Assembly: GCA_001917535.1 (NCBI GenBank)
Contig: MNEF01000098.1
Coordinates: 109,241 to 142,932, forward strand
DNA length: 33,692 nucleotides
Direction: 5' to 3'
Source of the DNA: Candidatus Rokubacteria bacterium 13_1_40CM_69_27
GTDB lineage: Bacteria; Methylomirabilota; Methylomirabilia; Rokubacteriales; CSP1-6
Of the stretch, positions 8,397-18,600 are shown in pieces. Numbering within the stretch: the stretch's first letter is position 1; each line of letters starts with the position of its first letter. The notes beneath the pieces are model-generated. The model worked only from the letters and a program-made list of their open reading frames with translations, searched no databases and was not told the origin of the DNA. Position numbers and translations under genes: made by a program.

Positions 8397-9005
8397 ATGA
8401 CTATTCGGCGTCTCTCCGTCTACACGCGCTGTCTGCTGCAGCTCGAGGAGGACGGCGTCAAGACGGTCTCCTCGCAGGAGTTGGCCGAGCGCTTCAACCT
8501 CAACTCCGCGCAGGTGCGCAAGGACCTGGCGTACTTCGGCGAGTTCGGTGTGCGCGGCATCGGGTACTACGTCTCCGGCCTCAAAGCCGAGCTGCAAAAG
8601 ATCCTGGGCCTTCATCGGGAGTGGCCGGTCGCGCTCGTGGGCTTTGGCAATCTCGGTTCGGCGCTCTTCCACTACAAGGGCTTCGCCCGGCAGGGGTTCC
8701 GGATCAGCGCGATCTTCGACGACGACCCCGCCAAGTGTAACCGCGAGGTCAACGGCGTTCCCGTCCTCCCCGCCCGCGAGCTGGGCCGCGAGGTCAAAGC
8801 GCGGGGCATTCAGATCGGCATCGTGGCGGTGCCGGCGGAGAGCGCGCAGGCGGTGACGGACCAGCTCGCGGCCGCGGGCATCAAGGCGATCTTGAACTTT
8901 GCGCCCGTCCGGATCCGCGCGCCCCGCGACATCCGGCTCAAGGACGTGGACCTGTCGATCGAGTTGGAGACGCTCAGCTTCTACCTCGCGAAGTCCGCGC
9001 GGTGA
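8397..9005 (+). CDS. rex: redox-sensing transcriptional repressor Rex
   Basis: The 202-residue protein has the full Rex layout. The winged-helix N-domain includes TVSSQELAERFNLNSAQVRK and DLAYFGEFGVRGIGYYV, which reads DNA. A Rossmann domain follows with GFGNLG at residues 82-87 and the acidic IFDDDP turn that binds NADH ribose. A C-terminal helix (VDLSIELETLSFYLAK) swaps between subunits. Rex releases its operators when NADH/NAD+ rises, freeing respiratory and fermentative genes. Start ATG 8397 lies 36 nt after atpE; a short GGAG precedes it. Cotranscription with ATP synthase genes would link energy status to redox control, and a Rex-like palindrome sits at the operon start (6624-6641). Confidence 0.97.
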   Translation: MTIRRLSVYTRCLLQLEEDGVKTVSSQELAERFNLNSAQVRKDLAYFGEFGVRGIGYYVSGLKAELQKILGLHREWPVALVGFGNLGSALFHYKGFARQGFRISAIFDDDPAKCNREVNGVPVLPARELGREVKARGIQIGIVAVPAESAQAVTDQLAAAGIKAILNFAPVRIRAPRDIRLKDVDLSIELETLSFYLAKSAR

Positions 9006-9128
9006 GCGCCGGCCGGGTGGGGGCCCCTCGACCACGCTCCGGCACGATAGACGGCGGTCCGTTTCCTGGCGTATCGGCGATTCACTCCCCTGAGACAGGG
9101 GTCTCGGGGCCCCCACCCGGCCGGCGCT
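9005..9128. repeat. 124-bp element with perfect 23-bp inverted ends (hairpin or MITE-like)
   Basis: Bases 9005-9027 and 9106-9128 are exact reverse complements over 23 positions; the arms begin AGCGCCGGCC and end GGCCGGCGCT. The symmetry stops on both sides. The 78-bp centre holds a smaller stem directly against the right arm: GAGAC (9092-9096), AGGG, GTCTC (9101-9105). The left arm starts on the last base of the rex stop codon. No target-site duplication and no transposase are visible. In RNA the arms would form a very stable hairpin between rex and mfd. It may be a terminator-like structure, a non-autonomous mobile element or a structured RNA. Confidence 0.8.
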
Positions 9129-9193
9129 ACGTCACGGCGTCGCGGGGCGCAGCGGAGTCCGGAGCTCGTGGTACGGTAAGAGGCGTTCGCTCG

Positions 9194-12100
9194 ATGTTGA
9201 GACAGTGGCCGCCTTTTGACGAGCTGGCGAAAGCCTTCGCCGAGGGGGTCGTCTGTCTGCGCGTCGCCGGCCTCACCGGCTCGGCCCGGGCGCTCGCCGT
9301 CGTCGAGCTGCTCCACGCGCATCCCCGCCCCGCGCTCATCGTGGCCGCCTCCCTCGCCGAGGCCCGTCACTGGGCCCAGGATCTGAGGTTCTTCGGCGCC
9401 CCCGCCGTCGAGTTCGCCGAGCGGGAGCCGCGCCTCTGGCGCGGCGGCCACGAGCGTGAGGCCGACGCCGAGCGCGCGCTCATCTGCCGGCGCCTGCTCG
9501 CCGGCGAGCCGATCGCCGTCGTCGCCACGCCGGCCGCGCTGGACGTTCCGCTGCCGGCGCCCACGGTATTCGGCGCCGGCACCCTCCGGTTCTCGGTTGG
9601 CGACAGCCTCGACCGAGAGCTTCTCCTGGAGGCGCTCCAGGGCGCCGGCTACGAGCGCGTCGACACGGTGGTGGAGGTGGGGCAGTGGAGCGTGCGTGGC
9701 GGCATCGTGGACATCTTCACGCCGACGCACCCGGCCCCGGGCCGGCTCGAGTTCGTCGGCGACGAGATCGAGTCGATCCGACTCTTCGACCCGACCGCCC
9801 AGCGCTCCCAGGCTCACCTCGACGAGCTGGTCGTCCTGCCCCTGGACGCCGGCGGCGCCCCGGCCGAGACGGCGGGGACGTCGAGCCTGCTCGAGTACCT
9901 GCCCGCGCCAGCGCCCGTCGTCGTCGACTCGCCCCGCCTCCTCGACGAGCCCACCGAGGAGGCGCCCGACCGGCTTCCGCTGGGCGAGCGTCTCGGCGAA
10001 CGGCAGCGCATCGAGCTTGAGCTGGTCGCCGGCGCGTCCGGCCCATCCGAGTTCACCCTCGACACGCACTCGGTCGGCCGCTACTCCGGCAAGTTCGCCC
10101 AGCTGGCCGAGGAGCTGGCGCAGTGGCGCCGCGAGGGCTTCCGCCTGCGCCTGGTGGCTGCCGATGCCCACCAGGCCGACCACCTGCGCCAGATCCTCCA
10201 CGAGCACGGCCTGGAGGCGCTCACGCCGGCGACGCTCGACGGTCCCGAAGGGCTCGCGATCGTCGTGGGCGAGTGCGGGACCGGGTTCTCCATCCCCGCC
10301 CTCGGCTTCATTCTGCTCACCGAGACGGAGATGTTCGGCGCCCGGCGTCGCACGCTCAAGCGGCCTCGGTTCCAGCGCGGCTCGCCCCTCAGCGCCTTCA
10401 CCGACCTCGCGCTCGGCGACCTCGTCGTTCACGAGGACCACGGCATCGGGCGCTACCTCGGGCTCAAGACGATGAGCGTCGGGGGCCGCGAGGGCGATTT
10501 CTTGCTGCTCGAGTACGCGGACGGGGGGCAGCTCTACCTGCCCGTCGAGCGGCTCGATCTCATCTCCAAGTACCTGGGCGGGGACGCCGGCGCGGCCCGC
10601 CTGGACCGCCTGGGCGGCGCGTCCTGGCAACGGGTCAAGGAGTCGGTGCGCGCGGCCCTGCGAGACATGGCCGAGGAACTGCTCAAGCTCTACGCGCGAC
10701 GCGCCGTGGCCGAGGGCCACGGCTTCTCCCCGGACGCGCCCTGGCAGCGCGAGTTCGAGGCCGCCTTCCGCTTCGAGGAGACGCCCGATCAGCTGCGCGC
10801 CATCGAGGACGCCAAGCGGGACATGGAGGCGGAGCGCCCGATGGACCGCCTGGTCGCCGGTGACGTGGGCTACGGCAAGACCGAGGTGGCGCTCCGCGCC
10901 GCCTTCAAGGCCGTCGCCGACGGCACCCAGGTCGCCGTGCTGGTGCCCACCACGGTGCTGGCCCAGCAGCACTTCGGGACGTTCAGCGAGCGGTTCGCGC
11001 CGTTTCCCGCCCGGGTCGAGCTGCTGTCGCGCTTCCGCGCGCCGGCGGAGCAGAAGACCGTGATCGAGGGGCTCCGCACCGGCGCCGTGGACGTCGTGAT
11101 CGGCACCCACCGGCTGCTCTCCAAGGACGTCACCTTCAAGAACCTGGGCCTGCTGATCATCGACGAGGAGCACCGGTTCGGCGTCGCCCACAAGGAGCGG
11201 CTCAAGCAGTTCCGGGCGTCGGTGGACGTCCTCGCGCTCACCGCCACGCCGATCCCGCGCACGCTCTACATGTCACTCTCGGGCGTGCGCGACATGTCGG
11301 TCATCGAGACGCCGCCGCTCGACCGGCTGCCGGTGGAGACGATGATCCGCCGCTTCAGCAAGGCGGTCATCAAGGAGGCGCTCGAGCGTGAGCTGGCGCG
11401 CGGCGGGCAGGTCTTCTTCGTCCACAACCGCGTCCAGTCGTTGCCCTCGATGACGCGCCTGCTCCAGGAGCTCGTCCCCGACGCCCGCATCGCGATGGCG
11501 CATGGCCAGATGCGGGAGCGCGAGCTGGAGGCGGCCATGGTCAAGTTCGTGAGCGGCCAGGCGGACGTGCTGGTCTCGACGGCGATCGTCGAGTCCGGGC
11601 TCGACATCCCGGCGTCGAACACGATCGTCGTCAACCGCGCCGACCGCTTCGGCCTGGCCCAGCTCTACCAGTTGCGGGGCCGCGTGGGGCGGGAGCGCCA
11701 GCAGGCCTACTGTTATCTGCTGGTGCCGGCCGACGGCCGGGTCGATGAGCAGGCTCAGCGCCGACTCCGCGCCTTGCAGGAGCTCACGGAACTCGGCTCG
11801 GGCTTCAAGCTGGCCCTCCGCGACCTCGAGATCCGGGGCGCCGGCAACCTCCTGGGGGCCCAGCAGCACGGCCATATCGCCGCCGTCGGCTTCGATCTTT
11901 ACTCGAAGCTTCTGACCGAGGCCGTGCGAGAATTGAGGGGCGAACCGGCGGCGACGACGGTCGAGCCGGTCGTCAGTGTCGACGTCGAAGGCTTCTTGCC
12001 CGAGGACTATGTCCCCGAAGTCAACCAGCGTCTGGCGCTTTACAAGCGGCTGGCCGGTGCTCAGGCCGACGCCGAGGTCGCCGATCTGCGCGCCGAGCTT

Positions 12101-12400
12101 TCGGATCGCTTCGGTCCGCTCCCCCAGCCCGCCCAGCAGCTCCTCGACATCGTGCGCATTCGCGTGGCGGCGCGGGCTCTGGGTATCGAACGGATCGAGG
12201 CTGGCGAGGGCCGGGCCCTCGTCACGTTCTCTCCGGCGACGCCCATCGAGCCGCAGCGGCTGGTGGGCGCCATCCAGAGGAGTCGGGGACGGCTCCTGAT
12301 GAAGCGCGAGTTCACGCTGGAGGCGACCATCGACCGCGGCGAGTGGCCGGTGGTGCGCGACTCCCTGCTCCGCCTGCTTAGCGAGCTGGCGCGCCCGTGA
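9194..12400 (+). CDS. mfd: transcription-repair coupling factor Mfd
   Basis: The 1068-residue product is a little shorter than the E. coli protein (about 1148). Order: UvrB-like N-terminal module ending in [14 protein letters not shown]; the RNA-polymerase-interacting (CarD-like) domain [19 protein letters not shown] from about residue 405; Walker [10 protein letters not shown] (about 555); Walker [12 protein letters not shown] (about 655); [17 protein letters not shown]; helicase motif [19 protein letters not shown] (about 823); and the autoinhibitory C-terminal domain from about 934 ([20 protein letters not shown]). It removes stalled RNA polymerase and recruits UvrA. Start at ATG 9194 is preferred. 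The frame is open back to GTG 9002, overlapping the rex stop, but that stretch runs through the inverted repeat and shows no family similarity. Confidence 0.96.
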   Translation: MLRQWPPFDELAKAFAEGVVCLRVAGLTGSARALAVVELLHAHPRPALIVAASLAEARHWAQDLRFFGAPAVEFAEREPRLWRGGHEREADAERALICRRLLAGEPIAVVATPAALDVPLPAPTVFGAGTLRFSVGDSLDRELLLEALQGAGYERVDTVVEVGQWSVRGGIVDIFTPTHPAPGRLEFVGDEIESIRLFDPTAQRSQAHLDELVVLPLDAGGAPAETAGTSSLLEYLPAPAPVVVDSPRLLDEPTEEAPDRLPLGERLGERQRIELELVAGASGPSEFTLDTHSVGRYSGKFAQLAEELAQWRREGFRLRLVAADAHQADHLRQILHEHGLEALTPATLDGPEGLAIVVGECGTGFSIPALGFILLTETEMFGARRRTLKRPRFQRGSPLSAFTDLALGDLVVHEDHGIGRYLGLKTMSVGGREGDFLLLEYADGGQLYLPVERLDLISKYLGGDAGAARLDRLGGASWQRVKESVRAALRDMAEELLKLYARRAVAEGHGFSPDAPWQREFEAAFRFEETPDQLRAIEDAKRDMEAERPMDRLVAGDVGYGKTEVALRAAFKAVADGTQVAVLVPTTVLAQQHFGTFSERFAPFPARVELLSRFRAPAEQKTVIEGLRTGAVDVVIGTHRLLSKDVTFKNLGLLIIDEEHRFGVAHKERLKQFRASVDVLALTATPIPRTLYMSLSGVRDMSVIETPPLDRLPVETMIRRFSKAVIKEALERELARGGQVFFVHNRVQSLPSMTRLLQELVPDARIAMAHGQMRERELEAAMVKFVSGQADVLVSTAIVESGLDIPASNTIVVNRADRFGLAQLYQLRGRVGRERQQAYCYLLVPADGRVDEQAQRRLRALQELTELGSGFKLALRDLEIRGAGNLLGAQQHGHIAAVGFDLYSKLLTEAVRELRGEPAATTVEPVVSVDVEGFLPEDYVPEVNQRLALYKRLAGAQADAEVADLRAELSDRFGPLPQPAQQLLDIVRIRVAARALGIERIEAGEGRALVTFSPATPIEPQRLVGAIQRSRGRLLMKREFTLEATIDRGEWPVVRDSLLRLLSELARP

Positions 12401-13464
12401 CGCGCGATCTCCTGGTCCTGACGATCCTCGCCGCAGTGCTGGGTGGGTGCGCGGCGCCGCGCTGGATGCCGTTCATCGGGAAGTCCCGGGGCTCCGACCC
12501 CAACACGGCCCGCCTGGCCCCGCCGCCGGGGCAGCAGCCGCCGGCACCGGCGCGGGTGCCGGTGGCGCCGTCGGCCGACAGCGTGGCCGACCGCATCGTC
12601 GCCGTCGTGAACAATGACGCCATCACGCTTGGCGAGCTGCAGGAGACCATCGCCGGATACCGCCAGGAGAACCGTGGGGCCGTCTCGGTGACGGACGAAG
12701 AGCTGATTCAGCAGTTCCTGACGCGGATCATCGAGAACCGGCTGCAGCTGCAGGAGGCGGAGCGGGAAAAGATCGTGGTGGAGGACGTCGAGGTCGACGA
12801 AGAGCTGACGGAGCGCATGAAGCGGTTCGGCGCCAAGACGAAGGAAGACCTGGAGGCCATGGTGAAGGCCCAGGGGCTGAGCGTGGAGGCGGTGAAGAAG
12901 AAAGTGCGGGATGCCGTCCGCGTCTCCAAGATCATTCGGCGCAAGGTGACGCTGCGGGTGTCCGTGACCGAGGACGAGATCGACCGCTACCTGACCGCGA
13001 ACCGGGAAAAGCTCGAGACCGGGCTGAGCTATCACGCTCGTCACATCCTGCTCACGCCGCCGGGGACCTCCGACGCCGCCTGGGAGGCCGCTCGGATCCG
13101 CGCCGACATGATCCGCGCGCAGATCCTCGAGGGCACCGACTTCGCCGAGCTGGCGCGCCAGCACTCCCAGGACGCCAGCGCCAAGGACGGCGGGGACCTG
13201 GGCACCCTCAAGCGGGGCGAGCTGGCGTCGGAGGTCGAGACCCAGATCCTCGGTCTGCAGGAGCATGAGACCTCCCGGCCCTATCGGTCGGCGCTGGGCT
13301 ACCACATCTTCCGCTTGGAGTCGAAGGAGACGCTGGAAGGGGAGGGTCTCCAGCGGGCGCGGCAGCAGGTGCGGGAGATCCTCTTCCGGCAAAAGTACGA
13401 GGCCCGCCTGGAGGCCTGGCTCAAAGAGATCAAACAGCGCGCGATCATCGAGGTCCGCATGTGA
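12397..13464 (+). CDS. SurA/PrsA-like peptidyl-prolyl cis-trans isomerase lipoprotein
   Basis: The 355-residue protein begins with a lipoprotein signal: hydrophobic LLVLTILAAVLGGCAA with lipobox Cys18. A Pro-rich linker (about 38-62) follows. Next is a SurA_N-like chaperone region opening with DRIVAVVNNDAITLGELQET. The parvulin domain spans about 212-310, with YHARHILLTPPG, FAELARQHSQDASAKDGGDL and SALGYHIFRLE. It probably folds outer-membrane or exported proteins on the periplasmic side. SurA itself has two parvulin domains and is soluble; here there is one domain and a lipid anchor, closer to PrsA or the lipoprotein parvulins of deltaproteobacteria. The start GTG overlaps the mfd stop (GTGA). 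Confidence 0.9.
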   Translation: MTRDLLVLTILAAVLGGCAAPRWMPFIGKSRGSDPNTARLAPPPGQQPPAPARVPVAPSADSVADRIVAVVNNDAITLGELQETIAGYRQENRGAVSVTDEELIQQFLTRIIENRLQLQEAEREKIVVEDVEVDEELTERMKRFGAKTKEDLEAMVKAQGLSVEAVKKKVRDAVRVSKIIRRKVTLRVSVTEDEIDRYLTANREKLETGLSYHARHILLTPPGTSDAAWEAARIRADMIRAQILEGTDFAELARQHSQDASAKDGGDLGTLKRGELASEVETQILGLQEHETSRPYRSALGYHIFRLESKETLEGEGLQRARQQVREILFRQKYEARLEAWLKEIKQRAIIEVRM

Positions 13465-13472
13465 CAAAATCA

Positions 13473-13501
13473 TTGACAAATCCGCCGACGGGTGGGAACA
13501 T
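13473..13501 (+). promoter_or_regulatory. candidate rho promoter
   Basis: A consensus -35, TTGACA at 13473-13478, lies 9 nt after the parvulin gene stop. With 17-nt spacing the -10 is GAACAT (3/6). The local sequence is clearly more A/T-rich than its surroundings. Transcription from here would give a leader of about 150 nt before rho at 13660. Confidence 0.45.
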
Positions 13502-13659
13502 TGCTTCGCCGTTGGTAGTTCCAACCCCGCAGAAACCCGCGTACAACGCGCGACCACTAACTTCATGGCGGCGATGAGCGCCGCGTCCGGAGCCGTTGGA
13601 TGAACGCCCGCCGAGACCGAGGCCAAGGAAATTCGACGACTGAGACCCCCGCAGGCGGA
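13502..13659 (+). promoter_or_regulatory. rho leader region
   Basis: This 158-nt untranslated stretch precedes rho. It contains a small hairpin GTTGG-TAGTT-CCAAC (13511-13525), C-rich unstructured runs suited to Rho loading, and an in-frame ATG at 13600 with a GGAG 9 nt upstream that could give a 20-residue longer Rho. In E. coli rho is autoregulated by attenuation in its leader. A similar role here is inference. Confidence 0.35.
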
Positions 13660-14913
<1,254 letters not shown>

Positions 14914-14982
14914 TCCTCGGAGGGGGCTTCGCCCCCATCCTTGTCGGAGGGGGCCTCGACGGCCCCCTCCGATCCCTCCCCC
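14914..14982. repeat. double-hairpin palindromic repeat after rho
   Basis: Directly after the rho stop come GGGGGC-TTC-GCCCCC (14922-14936) and a perfect 12-bp stem, TCGGAGGGGGCC (14944-14955) against GGCCCCCTCCGA (14961-14972) with a 5-nt loop. The outer modules TCCTCGGAGGGGGCTTCGCC and TCCGATCCCTCCCCC recur, in reverse orientation and without the middle hairpin, at 22558-22598 inside hisA. This makes it a dispersed repeat rather than a local accident. No T run follows, so intrinsic termination is doubtful, though the stems could protect the rho mRNA 3' end. Confidence 0.75.
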
Positions 14983-15072
14983 AGGATCGATGGCGCGGGC
15001 AGAGCCCGCGCTCGAACCCCGCAGACATCTGGCGGAGAGCCCGGGCACGAACGCGGCCAAGTCCCTGTGTTT

Positions 15073-15101
15073 TTGGCGTTTTGCGACAGCAGTGGTATGC
15101 T
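15073..15101 (+). promoter_or_regulatory. candidate promoter of rpmE-prfA-prmC-murA-his
   Basis: TTGGCG (15073-15078), 17 nt, then TATGCT (15096-15101), with TGG just before it forming an extended -10. Each hexamer matches 4/6. A start near 15108 gives a leader of about 19 nt carrying GGGGAGG at 15114-15120, a strong ribosome-binding site for the GTG at 15127. It is one of the better promoter candidates in the window. Confidence 0.55.
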
Positions 15102-15126
15102 TAGGACTTCCGAGGGGAGGTAGGCC

Positions 15127-15336
15127 GTGAAGGCTGGCATTCATCCGGAGTACGTCGAGACGACGATCACCTGCGCGTGCGGGGAAGCCATCCACACGCG
15201 TTCCACCAAGCCGGACATCCACGTCGAGATCTGTTCCCGGTGCCATCCCTTCTACACCGGCAAGCAGAAGATCATCGATACGGCGGGGCGGGTGGAGCGG
15301 TTCCAGCGGAAGTACAAGCGCCAGACCACCAGCTGA
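15127..15336 (+). CDS. rpmE: 50S ribosomal protein L31 (zinc form)
   Basis: The 69-residue protein begins [19 protein letters not shown] and includes [17 protein letters not shown] and the ending [11 protein letters not shown], all hallmarks of L31. Four cysteines (CxC near residues 16-18 and CxxC near 36-39) give the zinc-binding type, so the cell need not use a zinc-free paralogue at this locus. L31 sits on the large subunit at bridge B1 contacting the small-subunit head. GTG start is fixed by GGGGAGG 6 nt upstream. It is followed after 38 nt by prfA, a neighbourhood shared by many bacteria. Confidence 0.97.
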   Translation: MKAGIHPEYVETTITCACGEAIHTRSTKPDIHVEICSRCHPFYTGKQKIIDTAGRVERFQRKYKRQTTS

Positions 15337-15374
15337 GCCGACGGCCGGGCCGGGCGCAGGCCGGGTGATCCACG

Positions 15375-16448
15375 ATGCTGTTTGACAAGTTGCGGCAGAT
15401 CGAGGAGCGCTCGGAGGAGTTGGCCCGGGCCCTGGCCGATCCCCGGATCTACACTCAGCCCGGCGAGTCCGCCCGTCTCCGCAAAGAGCACGCCGAGACC
15501 CTCGAAATCGTGGAGCGCTTCCGCGAGTACCGGGAAGTCCTCAAGCGGCTCGGCGAGGCCCGGCGCATCCTCGCCGAGGGCGGCGATCGTGAGCTCCAGG
15601 AGCTGGCCGAGGCGGAGATCCAGGAGCTGTCCGCCAAGGAGACCGCGCTGGAGGCGGACCTGAAGCGCCTGCTCGTCCCCCGCGACCCCAACGACGACAA
15701 GAACGTGTTCGTGGAGATCCGCGCGGGCGCGGGCGGCGACGAGGCCGCGCTCTTCGCCGCGGACCTGGCGCGCATGTACACGAGGTACGCCGAGCGCCAG
15801 CGCTGGAAGGTCGAGGTGATGGACGCCAGCGCGACCGGGGCCGGCGGCTACAAGGAGATCATCCTCTTCATCCAGGGCCGCGGCGCCTGGAGCCGGCTGA
15901 AGTTCGAGCGCGGCGTCCACCGCGTGCAGCGCGTCCCCGTCACCGAGTCCTCCGGGCGCGTTCACACCTCCACCGTGACGGTCGCCGTGCTACTCGAGGC
16001 CGAAGACGTCGACGTGAAGGTCGATGAAAAGGACCTGAAGGTGGACGTCTATCGCTCCTCCGGCCCCGGGGGGCAGGGGGTCAACACGACCGACTCGGCG
16101 GTGCGTATCACGCACCTGCCAACGGGGCTGGTCGTCACCTGCCAGGACGAGCGCTCGCAGCTCAAGAACCGCGCCAAGGCGCTGCGGGTGCTCAAGGCGC
16201 GGCTGCTCGAGCGCGCGCAGCAGGAGCAGCAGGCGGCCATCGCGGCGGATCGGCGCAGCCAGGTGGGCACGGGCGAGCGGAGCGAACGCATCCGGACCTA
16301 CAACTTCCCGCAGACGCGCGTCACCGACCACCGCATCGGTCTCACGCTTCACCGGCTCCCAGCGGTGCTCGAGGGCGATCTCGACGAGCTGATCGAGGCG
16401 CTGACCGCGGCCGAGCAGGCCGAGCGCCTGGAGCGGGTGGCTCACTGA
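15375..16448 (+). CDS. prfA: peptide chain release factor 1
   Basis: The 357-residue length matches RF1. The GGQ peptidyl-hydrolysis motif is at residues 232-234 in [17 protein letters not shown]. The stop-codon reading motif is PVT at 188-190 in [14 protein letters not shown], the PxT type that reads UAA/UAG, so this is RF1 and not RF2. The N-terminal coiled coil covers about residues 1-100. ATG 15375 opens with [16 protein letters not shown]. The next gene, prmC, methylates the Gln of this GGQ, and the two overlap by one base (TGATG). Confidence 0.98.
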   Translation: MLFDKLRQIEERSEELARALADPRIYTQPGESARLRKEHAETLEIVERFREYREVLKRLGEARRILAEGGDRELQELAEAEIQELSAKETALEADLKRLLVPRDPNDDKNVFVEIRAGAGGDEAALFAADLARMYTRYAERQRWKVEVMDASATGAGGYKEIILFIQGRGAWSRLKFERGVHRVQRVPVTESSGRVHTSTVTVAVLLEAEDVDVKVDEKDLKVDVYRSSGPGGQGVNTTDSAVRITHLPTGLVVTCQDERSQLKNRAKALRVLKARLLERAQQEQQAAIAADRRSQVGTGERSERIRTYNFPQTRVTDHRIGLTLHRLPAVLEGDLDELIEALTAAEQAERLERVAH

Positions 16449-17347
16449 TGCTGCCGGCGACCGGCGCGACAGGAAGGGGCCTTCTCAACCGGGCCATCGC
16501 GCGGCTGGCGGAGGCCGGCATCGGGACGGCGGGGGTCGAGGCGGAATGGCTGCTCGCCGGTGTGCTCGGCGTGCGCCGCTTCGACCTCTACCCGGCGCTC
16601 GCCCGCGAGCTGGACGCGGGGCTCGCGGCGCACTTCGACGATGCGGTGAGCCGGCGCGCCCGGCGTGAGCCACTCCAGCGGATCCTCGGCTGGGAGGAGT
16701 TCCGGGGGCTGCGGTTCGTTCTGACGCCGGCCGTGCTCGTCCCGCGTCCCGAAACGGAGATGCTCGTCGAATGGACACTCACGCTGCTGCCGCCGCCCGC
16801 GCGCAGTCGGCGACCGCTGGTGGTCGACGTCGGCACGGGCTCGGGCTGCATCGCGTGCGCCCTTGCCCATGAGCGGCCGGACGTCGATCTCATCGCGACC
16901 GACACGTCGCTGGCCGCCCTCGGGCTCGCCCGCAGCAACGCCCATCGGCTCGGTCTCGAAGAGCGCATTCGACCGGTCGCCAGCGACCTCCTGGCGGCGA
17001 TCGGCTCCACGAAGGCCGATCTGATCGTGTCGAACCCGCCCTACCTCCCCACCGACCTCCTGTCCGAGCTGACGCCGGAGGTGAGGGATCACGAGCCGCG
17101 GGCGGCGCTGGACGGCGGGGCCGACGGCTTGCGGGACCTTCGGCGACTCGTCGCCGAGGCCAGGCGAGTGTTGAGGCCCTCGGGTGCGCTCGTGCTCGAG
17201 ACGGCCGGTGGCGCTCAGGCGGCCGAGGTGAGCGCGCTGGCCCGGGCGGCGGGACTCGCGGAGGTGACGGTCCGGCGCGATCTGGCTGGCATCGAGCGCT
17301 TCGTGGCCGCCCGCATGTCCGCGGAGACGATCGCGGAGGCTGCCTGA
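16448..17347 (+). CDS. prmC: release factor glutamine methyltransferase PrmC
   Basis: The 299-residue SAM-dependent enzyme methylates the GGQ glutamine of RF1 and RF2. An N-terminal helical domain carries [19 protein letters not shown] and [14 protein letters not shown]. The SAM-binding motif I is [16 protein letters not shown], and the catalytic NPPY is at 196-199 in [28 protein letters not shown] and [10 protein letters not shown] complete the family pattern. ATG 16448 overlaps the prfA stop by one base, and its own stop overlaps the murA start the same way. Confidence 0.97.
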   Translation: MLPATGATGRGLLNRAIARLAEAGIGTAGVEAEWLLAGVLGVRRFDLYPALARELDAGLAAHFDDAVSRRARREPLQRILGWEEFRGLRFVLTPAVLVPRPETEMLVEWTLTLLPPPARSRRPLVVDVGTGSGCIACALAHERPDVDLIATDTSLAALGLARSNAHRLGLEERIRPVASDLLAAIGSTKADLIVSNPPYLPTDLLSELTPEVRDHEPRAALDGGADGLRDLRRLVAEARRVLRPSGALVLETAGGAQAAEVSALARAAGLAEVTVRRDLAGIERFVAARMSAETIAEAA

Positions 17348-18600
17348 TGCCGGCCAGGCTCGTGATCGAGGGGGGTGTGCCCCTCAGGGGGTCGGTCGCG
17401 GTCAGCGCCGCCAAGAACGCCGCCCTGCCCGCGCTCACCGCCGGTCTGCTCACCGTCGAGCCCCTGGTCTTCACGAACGTGCCCGACCTGCAGGACGTGA
17501 GGACGATGATCCGGCTGCTGGAGACGCTCGGGGCGGCGGTCGACCGCGCCGGCGCCCGGGTGCGCGTCCGGGTGGAGCGGGTCACCAGCGAAGTCGCTCC
17601 CTACGAGCTGGTCTCCACGATGCGCGCCTCGGTGCTGGTGCTGGGGCCGCTGGTCGCGCGCCACGGCACGGCGCGGGTCGCGCTGCCGGGCGGATGCGCC
17701 ATCGGCGTCCGGCCGATCGACCAGCACCTCAAGGGGCTGACCCGGCTGGGGGCCGAGATCACGATCGAGAACGGCTACGTGGTGGCGCGAGCCAGCCGGC
17801 TCAAGGGGGCGCGCATCGCGACGGATCTGGTCACGGTCACCGGCACCGAGAACCTCATGATGGCGGCCGCGCTGGCCGAGGGGACGACGGTCATCGAGAA
17901 CGCGGCCCGCGAGCCGGAGGTGGTCGACCTTGCGGATGTCCTCAACGCGATGGGCGCCCGCATCCACGGGGCCGGGACGGTACGGATCGAGATCGAAGGT
18001 GTCGCCGACCTGGGCGGAACCACCCACACGATCGTGCCCGATCGGATCGAGGCGGGCACCGTCATCGTGGCCGGGGCGATCACGGGGGGCGATGTCACTG
18101 TCACCGGCCTCGTCCCTGATCACGTCTCAGCGGTGCTGGCCAAGCTCGAGGAGTGCGGGGTTGCGCTCGAGGTCGGACCCGGCCGGGTTCGCGTGTGCGG
18201 GCCCGAGCGGCCGCGGCCGGCGGACGTCACCACGAGCCCGTTCCCCGGCTTCCCCACGGACATGCAGGCGCAGCTCATGACCCTGCTGGGTCTCGCCGAT
18301 GGCCAGTCGCGCGTGACCGAGACGATCTTCGAGAACCGGTTCATGCACGCGGCCGAGCTCGTCCGGATGGGTGCCTCGATCGAGACCGAGGGCTCGACCG
18401 CGATCATCCGGGGAGTGCCGTTCTACCAGGGCGCGCCGGTCATGGCCTCGGACCTCCGCGCCTCCGCGGCGCTCGTGCTGGCCGGACTCGCCGCGCGCGG
18501 ACGCACCGAGGTCTCGCGCGTGTACCACCTCGACCGGGGCTACGAGCGGCTGGAGGCCAAGCTGGCGGCGCTGGGCGCGCGGATCGAGCGGCGCGCATGA
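17347..18600 (+). CDS. murA: UDP-N-acetylglucosamine 1-carboxyvinyltransferase MurA
   Basis: The 417-residue enzyme is the usual length (about 419). It transfers enolpyruvate from PEP to UDP-GlcNAc, the first committed step of peptidoglycan synthesis. Lys23 lies in [11 protein letters not shown]. The fosfomycin-target cysteine is Cys117 in [18 protein letters not shown], so the fosfomycin-sensitive form is predicted. [27 protein letters not shown] and [14 protein letters not shown] are further family motifs. It overlaps prmC by one base and hisG by four, so cell wall synthesis, translation termination and histidine synthesis may share a transcript. Confidence 0.98.
   Translation: MPARLVIEGGVPLRGSVAVSAAKNAALPALTAGLLTVEPLVFTNVPDLQDVRTMIRLLETLGAAVDRAGARVRVRVERVTSEVAPYELVSTMRASVLVLGPLVARHGTARVALPGGCAIGVRPIDQHLKGLTRLGAEITIENGYVVARASRLKGARIATDLVTVTGTENLMMAAALAEGTTVIENAAREPEVVDLADVLNAMGARIHGAGTVRIEIEGVADLGGTTHTIVPDRIEAGTVIVAGAITGGDVTVTGLVPDHVSAVLAKLEECGVALEVGPGRVRVCGPERPRPADVTTSPFPGFPTDMQAQLMTLLGLADGQSRVTETIFENRFMHAAELVRMGASIETEGSTAIIRGVPFYQGAPVMASDLRASAALVLAGLAARGRTEVSRVYHLDRGYERLEAKLAALGARIERRA

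Noticed and set aside
9149-9177. TGG-TACGGT as an mfd promoter
   Set aside because: The extended -10 is reasonable but there is no recognisable -35 at 16-18 nt, so it was not listed.
8981-11191. Reverse-strand open frame of 736 codons opposite mfd
   Set aside because: Low-complexity charged composition and complete overlap with a well-supported mfd gene.
14941-15123. Small open frame between rho and rpmE
   Set aside because: It runs through the palindromic repeat and has no ribosome-binding site or composition typical of a protein.
18361-18600. His leader peptide or T-box attenuator before hisG
   Set aside because: hisG overlaps the end of murA, leaving no untranslated leader, and no run of His codons is present.
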